A stretch of 64,000 nucleotides of DNA from Streptococcus anginosus (lineage in GTDB: Bacteria > Bacillota > Bacilli > Lactobacillales > Streptococcaceae): the NCBI RefSeq assembly GCF_900636475.1, contig NZ_LR134283.1, forward strand, positions 248,001-312,000, in the 5' to 3' direction. The stretch's first letter is position 1, and each line of letters begins with the position of its first letter. The notes beneath the pieces were generated by a model. That model worked only from the letters and a program-made list of their open reading frames with translations. It made no database searches and had not been told where the DNA came from. Positions 52,789 to 60,595 of this stretch are shown here, in pieces. The position numbers and the translations under genes are program-made.

Positions 52789-54249
52789 ATGGCGATATAT
52801 CATCTTTGCATAAAGATTATTTCAAGAGGCAAAGGCAAAAGTGCAGTAGCAGCTTCCGCCTATCGTAGTGGCGAAAAGATAAAAAATGAGTATGATGGCG
52901 AGGTTCACGACTTTACAAGAAAAGGCGGAATAGCCCATACTGAAATTCTTTTACCGCAAAATGCACCACAGGAATTTTCAGATAGAGGGACATTGTGGAA
53001 CAGTGTTGAGAAAATAGAAAAAAGTAAAAACTCACAGCTTGCAAGAGAAATTGAAGTTGCCCTACCTAAAGAATTAGACCGAGAAAAACAAATAAATCTT
53101 GTAAGAGAATATGTAAAAGAAAATTTTGTAAAAGTCGGTATGTGTGCCGATATTGCCCTACACGATAAAAATGATGGAAACCCACATTGTCATATCCTAC
53201 TAACCATGCGACCACTAAATGAAGATACAACATGGGGAGCAAAATCAAAAAAGGAATATATCCTTGATGAAAACGGAGAAAAGGTAAAACTTAAAAATGG
53301 CAATTACAAAACAAGAAAGATAAATACAACAGATTGGAATGAGCAAGACAAAGCAGAAGAATGGCGAAAAGCATGGGCAGACATTACAAACAAATATCTT
53401 GAAGAAAACAGCATACAGGACAAAGTAGATCATCGTTCTTATCAAAGACAAGGCATAGAGCAAATACCGACTATTCATTTAGGAGTATCAGCAACCCAAA
53501 TGGAGAAGAAAGGCATAGTCACAGATAGAGGAAATATAAATAGAGAAATAAAACAACAAAATGCGATTTTAAGAGAAATTTCAAGAAGAATAAAAGCCTT
53601 GTTAAATTGGATAAGAGGAATAGGAAAAGAAGAAAAAGTAGAAAACGAAAATATAAAGTCCACCCTCCCACTCAAAGAAAATTTGCAATCAATCTTTGAA
53701 AATCTTATCCGTAAAAATACAGATAAGATTAATACAGACTTAGAGAAATATATTGAGAGTTATCAATTACTCAAAGAAAAAAACATTACAAGTATCAATC
53801 AATTAAAAGAGAGCATCACCGATTTACGAGATAAGAACTACAAGACCACAAGAGCCTTAAAAGATACCGAGAAAAAGATTGATGATAGAATACAACTCAT
53901 AGACCAATCAGAAAAATATTTGAAGAATAAAGACACCTACAAAGTCTATGCAAAATTAAAGAAAAGTAAACAGGAAGATTTTTATAACGAGCATACGGCT
54001 GAGCTTATTTTATTTGAAAGTACTAAGAAATATTTGAAAGACCATTTAGGAGAAAGTAAAACCTTAGCCATCAGTAAATGGAAAACAGAAGTTAGCACTT
54101 TGAAGAAAGAGAAAAAGAGCCTTTACAATCAAATATTAGAGATAAGAGAAGAAGTAGAACAAGCAGAAAAAGTTAAGACCTGTATAGAGCAGTTACAGGA
54201 ACAAAAAAGGCAACTATCACAGGTAAAGAGGAATGAGTTAGACCTATAA
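52789..54249 (+). CDS. MobA/MobL relaxase of element 1
   Basis: 486 residues. N-terminal relaxase domain: Tyr25 in AASAYRSGEK as the nicking tyrosine, metal histidines His125, His133 and His135 in HDKNDGNPHCH. The C-terminal half is a long coiled coil. It would nick oriT just upstream and lead the strand into a helper mating channel. AAAGGAGG precedes ATG 52789. Near-duplicate of the relaxase at 60596. Confidence 0.92.
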   Translation: MAIYHLCIKIISRGKGKSAVAASAYRSGEKIKNEYDGEVHDFTRKGGIAHTEILLPQNAPQEFSDRGTLWNSVEKIEKSKNSQLAREIEVALPKELDREKQINLVREYVKENFVKVGMCADIALHDKNDGNPHCHILLTMRPLNEDTTWGAKSKKEYILDENGEKVKLKNGNYKTRKINTTDWNEQDKAEEWRKAWADITNKYLEENSIQDKVDHRSYQRQGIEQIPTIHLGVSATQMEKKGIVTDRGNINREIKQQNAILREISRRIKALLNWIRGIGKEEKVENENIKSTLPLKENLQSIFENLIRKNTDKINTDLEKYIESYQLLKEKNITSINQLKESITDLRDKNYKTTRALKDTEKKIDDRIQLIDQSEKYLKNKDTYKVYAKLKKSKQEDFYNEHTAELILFESTKKYLKDHLGESKTLAISKWKTEVSTLKKEKKSLYNQILEIREEVEQAEKVKTCIEQLQEQKRQLSQVKRNELDL

Positions 54250-54310
54250 AATCAATCGGAAAAATGGTATAATTATAAATAGTTATTTGATTTTGGAGGA
54301 GCTTAAATTT

Positions 54311-54730
54311 ATGAATGAAAGAGAGAAAATCATTCGTTTATGGTTTGACATGTGGCTTACACAACAAGACTTAGGGATAGATGAAATTTTTTCTGATGAT
54401 GTAATTTATATTGAGAGTTGGTGTCCTAAGTATGAAAACCGTCAAACAGTAAAGCACTGGTTTAACGAGTGGAATACAAGAGGAATAGTGCTTGCGTGGG
54501 ATATAAAGCAATTTTTTCATAAGGATAATCAAACTATTGTAGAATGGCACTTCAAAAATAAAATGAATGAGGGGAAAGTTGAAGAATTTGACGGTATTTC
54601 TTTGATTGTTTGGACAGTCGATAATAAGATAAAAGCATTAAAAGAGTTTGGCTGTAATTGCAATAACTACAATCCTTATAAAGAGAGTGAAACACCCTTA
54701 TTTAGAGATGAAAAAGCAAATTGGTTTTGA
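54311..54730 (+). CDS. SnoaL-like (NTF2-fold) protein
   Basis: 139 residues with NTF2/SnoaL-type pattern: WFDMWLTQQDLGIDEIFSDD, a middle VKHWFNEW and a C-terminal IVWTVDNKIKALKEFG. Could be a small isomerase or binding protein; no function assigned. ATG 54311 after TTGGAGGAGC; extended -10 TGG-TATAAT ends at 54273. Cargo of element 1. Confidence 0.65.
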   Translation: MNEREKIIRLWFDMWLTQQDLGIDEIFSDDVIYIESWCPKYENRQTVKHWFNEWNTRGIVLAWDIKQFFHKDNQTIVEWHFKNKMNEGKVEEFDGISLIVWTVDNKIKALKEFGCNCNNYNPYKESETPLFRDEKANWF

Positions 54731-54742
54731 GGAGATAAAATA

Positions 54743-55360
54743 TTGATAGAAAGTAGACCTGAGTTTGATAAAATTACATCGTTTGATGAATTTAGTAAAT
54801 ACTATTGGTATCGTGAAGAACTTTCACAGATATGCAAGTCATTAGGATTAGAATATAGAGGTATAAAACAAGAACTCAATTATATTATTGAGCAGTACTT
54901 TAAGGGCAATTTGATTAAAAAATCATCAATAAAAAATGAAAAGAAACAAGTAGAAACTATTACCTTAGATACGCCATTACTTGAATGTGGGTTCTCCTTT
55001 AACACACAATTTAGAGAATATTTTTCAATTTTAACAGATGTTTCACCATTTAAATTTACTGCTGATATGGCTACTGCTTGGAGAAAAATAAAAAGAGAAA
55101 ATGATTTGAGTTTTACAATTCAAGATATGCTGAAAGTTTATTATGGAAAATCGGATTATGCCAAGTATGATAATTCGGTTTGTCAATGGAATCAATTTTT
55201 AAAGGATTTCTGTGCAGATGAAAATAGTTGCAACTATTCAAATAAATTAAAAGTAGCTTCCATTCTTTGGAAAGAAGTAAGAAATTCAAGAAATGAAAAA
55301 ATTTATTCAAAGAATCTTTTGACTGAATATGCTCATAAAATAAAAGAGTATTGCAAGTAG
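54743..55360 (+). CDS. SAP-domain-containing protein
   Basis: 205 residues from TTG 54743, which follows GAGGAG by a proper gap. The N-terminal FDEFSKYYWYREELSQICKS then LGLEYRGIKQELNYIIEQYF is a SAP-like helix-extended loop-helix, a putative nucleic-acid-binding fold. The rest (TADMATAWRKIKRENDLSFT) is not recognised. Next to the SnoaL-like gene and probably co-transcribed. Confidence 0.6.
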   Translation: MIESRPEFDKITSFDEFSKYYWYREELSQICKSLGLEYRGIKQELNYIIEQYFKGNLIKKSSIKNEKKQVETITLDTPLLECGFSFNTQFREYFSILTDVSPFKFTADMATAWRKIKRENDLSFTIQDMLKVYYGKSDYAKYDNSVCQWNQFLKDFCADENSCNYSNKLKVASILWKEVRNSRNEKIYSKNLLTEYAHKIKEYCK

Positions 55361-55408
55361 GATATTTTCAGCTTGATAAACTAACAATTTAATAAAAACT
55401 AACACATG

Positions 55409-55439
55409 AACAGTAAATCAAAAAAGGTTTACTGTTTTT
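55409..55439 (+). terminator. Terminator hairpin, copy 2
   Basis: AACAGTAAA / TTTACTGTT stem near the right end of element 1, preceded by CTAACAATTTAATAAAAACT, a sequence also preceding copy 3. Confidence 0.85.
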
Positions 55440-55512
55440 CTCTGCCCAAAAGAAAAAAGCCTTATAGAAAAAGCATCCATATATATAAAAAGGTATTTGA
55501 CAAAACGCTTCC

Positions 55513-55743
55513 TGGGGAACTAAAAAAGATATAGAGCCGTATGTGGATGAAAAATTCCAAAACAATATCTTGCTTACTCAAACTGAGCGATTAACCATGA
55601 ATGGCAGACCAGCTAATCCCAAGTATGCAAGAAATAAAAATGTACTTGTTATAGGTGGTTCAGGATCCGGAAAGACGAGATTTTATGTCAAACCGAACCT
55701 AATGCAAATGCACTCATCATATTGTGTTACAGATCCTAAAGGA
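55513..55743 (+). pseudogene. virD4: virD4 coupling protein gene, piece 2 of 3 (Walker A part)
   Basis: Resumes the coupling protein as WGTKKDIEPYVDEKFQNN and carries the nucleotide-binding loop VIGGSGSGKTRFYVKPN then VTDPKG. After AAAGGA (55738-55743) the frame enters element 2 and stops at TAG 55753. It continues in frame at 63264-63269. In the assembled protein Walker A falls about 37 residues into this piece. Confidence 0.9.
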
Positions 55744-55795
55744 TTAACCTCTTAGGGACAGAGAAAATAAAAAACTTGGAAAGGAGGTAATTCTC

Positions 55796-57451
55796 ATGTC
55801 AAATACAAAAAGAACAGGACAAACAGCCCTTTATGAGCGTTTAAGTCGAGATGATGAAATGCAGGGAGAAAGCAATTCCATCACTAATCAAAAGCAACTA
55901 CTTGAAAGTTATGCGAAAAGAAACGGCTTTGTAAATATCTATCACTATACCGATGATGGAGTAAGCGGAACAACCTTTGATAGAGAGGGATTTCAGAAAA
56001 TGATAAAAGCAGTAGAAGAAAACAAAGTATCTACTGTGATAGTAAAAGATATGAGTAGGTTTGGCAGAGATTACCTTAAAGTAGGCTTTTACACCGAAAT
56101 ACTTTTCAAAGAAAAGGGAGTAAGGTTTATCGCCATCAATAACGGAATAGATAGCGAAAAACAAGCAGAAAGCGACTTTACCCCATTTCTAAATATTATG
56201 AATGAATGGTATGCAAGAGATACCTCAAGAAAAATACAATCCATCTTTAGAGCAAGAATGGAAGAGGGTAAAAGAGTATCACCAAGCGTTCCATACGGCT
56301 ATTATAGAAATCCTAAGAACAAACAGGAGCTACTTGTTGATAAAGAGAGTGCAAAGGTCGTAAAACGCATTTATAGGCTTGTAATAGAGGGATATGGAGT
56401 AACACAGATAGCAGATATACTAACCAAAGATAAAGTCCTTATCCCATCAGCCTATGCCCAAATACATTACCCCGAAAATAATCATAGCTCCAAGAAAAGA
56501 GGAATAGACGATCCATATTTTTGGACACCGACCACAGTAGGTTATATTTTAGAAAAAAGAGAATATATGGGACACACTGTACTTGGTAAAACAATATGCC
56601 TTGATTATAAGACTAAGAAGCGAAGAAAGGCAAAAGAAGATGAACTCATTATCTTCAAAAATACCCACGAAGCCATCATTGACGAAGAAACATGGAACAA
56701 CGCTCAACGATTAAGAAAAACAGTAAGAAGAAGTCCAAAGTATGGTACAACCTCACACCCATTTACAGGGCTTTTAATCTGTTCCGATTGTGGAGGAAAG
56801 CTAAGCTATCGAGAGCCGGCAGAACATAAAGAAAAGAAATACGATTGTGATTATTGTTTTGTATGCCAACATTACAGACACAGAAAAGGCACTTGCAGTA
56901 TGCACTATATCAAAGTAAAAACAGTCAATGAGATTCTCCTAAAATCAATCAAAGAGATAACCAACTTTGCAAAAGAAGAAAAGCAAGAATTTCTAAAAGT
57001 GATGAACAAGTTATCCGATGAAAAAAGAGAAGAAAAGTATCAAGAAGATACAACGAAATTAGAAAAGTTGTCATCAAGAAACGCAGAACTAACCACCCTC
57101 ATTACAAAGCTATATGAAGACCACGCACTTGGGAAAATTCCTGTAAAACACTTTGATAGATTATTTAATACCTATGATACAGAGCAACAAGACTTAGAAA
57201 AACAAATACAGTATTTTGAACAAGAAATTGAAAGCTATCATCAAAGAAAAGTTGACACCGATAAATTCCTAAAAATGATAGAAAAATATACCAATATTGA
57301 AAAACTTACAGTACCTATGATAAATGAATACATTGAAAAAGTTGTAGTCCATGAATCTACAGGAGGAAGAAAAGGCAAATACAGAAAACAACAAGTCGAT
57401 GTGTATTTTAACTTTATAGGCAACTGTCAAGTACCACAGAGTGAAGAATAA
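55796..57451 (+). CDS. Large serine recombinase of element 2
   Basis: 551 residues. Catalytic Ser17 in ALYERLSRDDEM, arginine block KDMSRFGRDYLKVG, recombinase domain, zinc ribbon (LICSDCGGKL, YCFVCQHYRHR) and coiled coil. Clearly a relative of the recombinase of element 1 but diverged, fitting the different core (AAAGGA against TGGG). AAAGGAGG before ATG 55796. Confidence 0.92.
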   Translation: MSNTKRTGQTALYERLSRDDEMQGESNSITNQKQLLESYAKRNGFVNIYHYTDDGVSGTTFDREGFQKMIKAVEENKVSTVIVKDMSRFGRDYLKVGFYTEILFKEKGVRFIAINNGIDSEKQAESDFTPFLNIMNEWYARDTSRKIQSIFRARMEEGKRVSPSVPYGYYRNPKNKQELLVDKESAKVVKRIYRLVIEGYGVTQIADILTKDKVLIPSAYAQIHYPENNHSSKKRGIDDPYFWTPTTVGYILEKREYMGHTVLGKTICLDYKTKKRRKAKEDELIIFKNTHEAIIDEETWNNAQRLRKTVRRSPKYGTTSHPFTGLLICSDCGGKLSYREPAEHKEKKYDCDYCFVCQHYRHRKGTCSMHYIKVKTVNEILLKSIKEITNFAKEEKQEFLKVMNKLSDEKREEKYQEDTTKLEKLSSRNAELTTLITKLYEDHALGKIPVKHFDRLFNTYDTEQQDLEKQIQYFEQEIESYHQRKVDTDKFLKMIEKYTNIEKLTVPMINEYIEKVVVHESTGGRKGKYRKQQVDVYFNFIGNCQVPQSEE

Positions 57452-57492
57452 TGTATATAATTTTTATGGAAGTAATCATTTGAGATATACTT

Positions 57493-57526
57493 AAAACTTG
57501 CGATTTTGCAAGTTTTTTGTTATAAT
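57493..57526 (+). promoter_or_regulatory. Promoter with overlapping inverted repeat before the restriction-modification genes
   Basis: -35 TTGCGA (57498-57503), 17-bp spacer, -10 TATAAT (57521-57526). A perfect 9-bp inverted repeat AAAACTTGC / GCAAGTTTT (57493-57516) covers the -35 and is followed by Ts, so it may act as recombinase terminator, as an operator of the HTH protein, or both. Confidence 0.65.
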
Positions 57527-57548
57527 AAATTATATTTGGAGGTATAAA

Positions 57549-57761
57549 ATGAATGTATCTTATCAACCGCTTTGGAAGATTTTAGAAGATAAAAAAATGA
57601 AGAAAAAAGACTTGATTGAGATAGCAAACATTTCAGAGAATTGTGTTGCTAATATGGGTAACAATAAATATGTTTCAATGGCGAATATTAGCCGTATATG
57701 CGAAGCTTTAGAATGTACCCCCAATGATGTATTTCAGTTCTGTGCAAGTGATAAAAGATAA
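57549..57761 (+). CDS. Small HTH (Cro/CI-like) regulator
   Basis: 70 residues: WKILEDKKMKKKDLIEIANI, then SMANISRICEALECTPNDVF, a single Xre-type helix-turn-helix. Placed directly before the methyltransferase gene with a 13-bp gap, it may act as a controller protein for the restriction-modification genes, though it also resembles generic plasmid regulators. GGAGG before the ATG. Confidence 0.8.
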   Translation: MNVSYQPLWKILEDKKMKKKDLIEIANISENCVANMGNNKYVSMANISRICEALECTPNDVFQFCASDKR

Positions 57762-57774
57762 GGAGGATAGGACT

Positions 57775-58629
57775 ATGACTAAAAATTCAAGAAAAAAGAA
57801 TATTGTTCTTTCTCCTGTAGTAAAGTGGGTTGGTGGCAAAAGACAATTATTGAGTGATATAGTTCCGCTTATTCCAAAGACATTTTCTACTTATGTTGAG
57901 CCTTTTGTAGGTGGAGGAGCGGTCATATTTGATATTCAGCCTAAAAAGGCAATTATAAATGATTTTAATAGTGAGCTTATAAATATTTATAAAGTAATTA
58001 AAGAGAAACCTAATGAATTAATTTTAGCTTTAGAAAATCATGAGCGACTTAATTCAGAGGAATATTTTTATGAAGTTAGGGCATTAGACAGAAATGAAAA
58101 ATATGGGGAAATAAATGACATTGAGAAAGCTGCAAGAATTATTTATTTGAACAAAACGTGTTACAATGGTTTATTTAGAGTAAATCAAGCAGGTCAATTT
58201 AATTCTCCTTATGGTAAATACAAAAATCCTAATATAGTTAATATGCCCGTTGTATTAGCTATGTCGAAGTATTTTAATGAAAACAATATAAAGATAATGA
58301 ATGGAGATTATAAAAACTCCTTAAAAAATTTAAGGAAAGGTGCATTTGTATATTTTGATCCACCATACATGCCGATTTCATCCTCATCTTCTTTTACAGG
58401 TTATACAGAAAATGGATTTGATACGAAACAACAAATTGAACTTAAAGAAGAGTGCGATAAATTAAACTCTAAAGGAGTAAAATTTTTATTATCAAATTCA
58501 GATCACCCTTTCATTAGAGAATTGTATAAAGATTATGAAATTATTACTGTAAAAGCAAAGCGTTCAATAAATAGTAATGGTAATAAACGTGGAGAAATAA
58601 ATGAAGTATTAGTAAGGAATTATGATTAA
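57775..58629 (+). CDS. DNA adenine-N6 methyltransferase (D12 class)
   Basis: 284 residues. SAM-binding KWVGGKRQLL and VEPFVGGGAV at the N-terminus, catalytic DPPY at 195-198 (YFDPPYMPISS), and KTCYNGLFRVN, order typical of Dam/DpnII-like alpha-class enzymes. Protects host DNA against the linked endonuclease. Recognition sequence unknown; GATC is common in the class but not shown. ATG 57775 after AAGGAGG. Overlaps the endonuclease gene by 8 bp. Confidence 0.88.
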   Translation: MTKNSRKKNIVLSPVVKWVGGKRQLLSDIVPLIPKTFSTYVEPFVGGGAVIFDIQPKKAIINDFNSELINIYKVIKEKPNELILALENHERLNSEEYFYEVRALDRNEKYGEINDIEKAARIIYLNKTCYNGLFRVNQAGQFNSPYGKYKNPNIVNMPVVLAMSKYFNENNIKIMNGDYKNSLKNLRKGAFVYFDPPYMPISSSSSFTGYTENGFDTKQQIELKEECDKLNSKGVKFLLSNSDHPFIRELYKDYEIITVKAKRSINSNGNKRGEINEVLVRNYD

Positions 58630-59926
58630 AATGAATGTGAATGAAGCTTGGAGTAAACTTTTTGAAAAATATGATATTCTCAATAAAATTCAGAGCGAGG
58701 GTGCGTTTTTCATTACTGCCAATCAAATAAAAGAATTTAAGGAACCACGATTAATGGCGAAGTGGGACAGTTCTGAAAATTTGCCCAGTATTTTCAAAAA
58801 GCACAATATTAATATTTTGCCAATTAGTAGAAACGGATATGTTTTAAGTGATTTTAAGTTGTATGAACCAATTCCTGAATTAGGGGAACATATAACAGAA
58901 ATGCAAAAAGTTGAAATTCCAGAATATGAAACTATTGATATTGGTAATATATCATCGGAGGCGAATGCGATTAATGTTTTAATGCTTTCAAAAATATTAG
59001 ATGATTTTTTAGATGAAGATGATAATGTTGCCACATTTAATGGAAGAATGGGAACAGGAATTTTCAGTTTTCGTGTAGATAGACATAGAGGGAGTCCTTT
59101 TAAAGTTGACGTAAAAAATGCACAATGTGAAATTGATGGAGGAATGGAAAATAATAATTCCGTTGTTATTTTAGAAGCAAAAAATGTTGTTCATCCGGAT
59201 TTTCACATCAGACAGCTTTATTATCCGTATAGATTGTGGGCAAGTAAAGTTGTCAAGCCTATTAGACTCGTTTTTTCTATTTATTCAAATCAGATATATA
59301 GACTATTTGAATATGTGTTTGAAGATAAAGACAACTATTCATCAATAAGATTAGTTAAATCTAAAAATTATTCTTTACAAGATACAGACATTGCTTTAAA
59401 TGAACTTTATGATGTGTATTCGGATGTAAAAGTTATTTATGATGATAATCAAAATAATACTAATATTCCTTTTATACAGGCTAATTCTTTTGAAAGAATT
59501 ATATCACTAATGGAGATTTTATTTGAAGAAAATAAAACCACAGAAGAAATTGCTGAAACTATGGAATTTGATTTAAGACAGTCAGATTATTATTACAATG
59601 CTGGTAAGTATCTTGGATTGTTTGAAAAGAAAGATGTTGAAGACGAAGAAAAGATAGTAAAAAAAGTTTCATTATCCAAATTAGGAAAAGATACAGTAAA
59701 ACTTAGATATAAAGAACGCCAATTAAAATTGGTCAGTTTGATTTTAGAACATGAAATATTTAATAGGCTATTTATAAAAGTTTATAATAGTGGAGAGTTA
59801 CCTACAAAAGAAGAAATTCAAAATATTATGAGAGAAAATAATGTGTGTAATGAGGGGCAGATAGTTAGACGTTCCAGTTCAGTTTATTCATGGCTTAAAT
59901 GGATATTTAATTTACAAAACATATAA
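58622..59926 (+). CDS. Probable type II restriction endonuclease (PD-(D/E)XK-like)
   Basis: 434 residues, no strong named match to me. A candidate nuclease motif is Asp172 in CEIDGG, followed by Glu185-Ala-Lys187 in VVILEAKNVV, the PD-(D/E)XK spacing. Position, overlapping the adenine methyltransferase and co-directional, supports a cognate endonuclease. The C-terminal part (TTEEIAETMEFDLRQSDYYY, YNAGKYLGLF) resembles a winged-helix domain seen in some restriction enzymes. Low GC, AT-rich codon use similar to the methyltransferase. Confidence 0.7.
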   Translation: MIKMNVNEAWSKLFEKYDILNKIQSEGAFFITANQIKEFKEPRLMAKWDSSENLPSIFKKHNINILPISRNGYVLSDFKLYEPIPELGEHITEMQKVEIPEYETIDIGNISSEANAINVLMLSKILDDFLDEDDNVATFNGRMGTGIFSFRVDRHRGSPFKVDVKNAQCEIDGGMENNNSVVILEAKNVVHPDFHIRQLYYPYRLWASKVVKPIRLVFSIYSNQIYRLFEYVFEDKDNYSSIRLVKSKNYSLQDTDIALNELYDVYSDVKVIYDDNQNNTNIPFIQANSFERIISLMEILFEENKTTEEIAETMEFDLRQSDYYYNAGKYLGLFEKKDVEDEEKIVKKVSLSKLGKDTVKLRYKERQLKLVSLILEHEIFNRLFIKVYNSGELPTKEEIQNIMRENNVCNEGQIVRRSSSVYSWLKWIFNLQNI

Positions 59927-59972
59927 AACCTAAAAGCATATTTTTATGTAGTACAGACAGAAGTTTATTGTT

Positions 59973-60000
59973 GAGATAGCAGAAATGTTATCTCTTTTTT
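59973..60000 (+). terminator. Terminator after the restriction gene
   Basis: GAGATA / TATCTC stem with a 10-nt loop and T6. Confidence 0.7.
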
Positions 60001-60033
60001 GTTGCTCATAATTAAAAAGAAAGGACAAAGAAA

Positions 60034-60354
60034 ATGAAAAATATAGATGAAAAAATTTTAATGGCAGAAGAAGAAATCAAGCAGTTACAAAACAAAAGAA
60101 AAAAGCTCATTAGTCAGCAGAAACAGGAAGAGAGAAAAAAGAGAGATAGACGGCTTTATGAAAAAGGAGCAGTATTTGAAAGTATCTTTACCGAAAGCAA
60201 GAACTTAACCAAAGATGAATTTTATCAGCTCATTACATTTCCAAATATCAAAGAAGCAGTCAATCAAAAAATCAGAAAAATCATAGAGAAAAGAGAACAA
60301 ACGGAAGAAGAAAACATAGAAAATCAAGAGGAAGAAATGAACACAGAGGAATAG
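60034..60354 (+). CDS. DUF3847 small protein, mobilisation accessory (element 2)
   Basis: 106 residues, nearly the same as 52227-52547 except the acidic tail and a variable block around NIKEAVNQKI. Coiled coil at the start (EEIKQLQNKRKKLISQQKQ). Precedes oriT 2 and the relaxase. Confidence 0.75.
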   Translation: MKNIDEKILMAEEEIKQLQNKRKKLISQQKQEERKKRDRRLYEKGAVFESIFTESKNLTKDEFYQLITFPNIKEAVNQKIRKIIEKREQTEEENIENQEEEMNTEE

Positions 60355-60355
60355 T

Positions 60356-60535
60356 CCCTTGTTTACAAGGGCGCACTTATACACCCTAAAGGGTGTGTGC
60401 GTTCTCCGAAGGCTCTTGCAGAGAGCATATCAGCTAAAGCTGATACAGGGGAGCTACACTCCCCTACGGAAATAAATTTCCTACCCCTTGTGTACTTCCC
60501 AAAAGAAATCGGATAAAAAGTTATCCGATTTTTTT
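60356..60535. other. Origin of transfer (oriT) and hairpin array of element 2
   Basis: Minus-strand TAAGTGCGCCCT at 60379-60368, flanked by the same hairpins as in element 1 (CCCTTG/CAAGGG at 60356-60371, CACCCT/AGGGTG, TATCAGC/GCTGATA, AGGGGA/TCCCCT), ending in the terminator AATCGGATA/TATCCGATT at 60507-60535. Confidence 0.75.
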
Positions 60536-60595
60536 AGAAAGTCTTATCTATCGCCACTATAACCATATCGAAAAATGGAAAGGAGGTTTTTGACT

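Larger units (their letters stand above)
48592..55512 (+). mobile_element. Mobilizable element 1 inserted in virD4 (about 6.9 kb)
   Basis: Bounded by TGGG at 48592-48595 and 55513-55516; removing one copy rejoins virD4 codons W-G-T in frame. Carries a large serine recombinase at its left end, a TnpW-like protein, VOC and TfoX-N genes, an EXLDI protein, DUF3847, an oriT, a MobA/MobL relaxase, SnoaL-like and SAP-domain genes. No conjugation pore genes, so it would need a helper such as the host ICE. All genes point the same way as virD4. Confidence 0.88.

Noticed and set aside
55543..55755. Independent 70-residue gene between the two elements
   Set aside because: It is the middle part of virD4, continuous with the pieces on either side once the elements are removed, and has no ribosome site.
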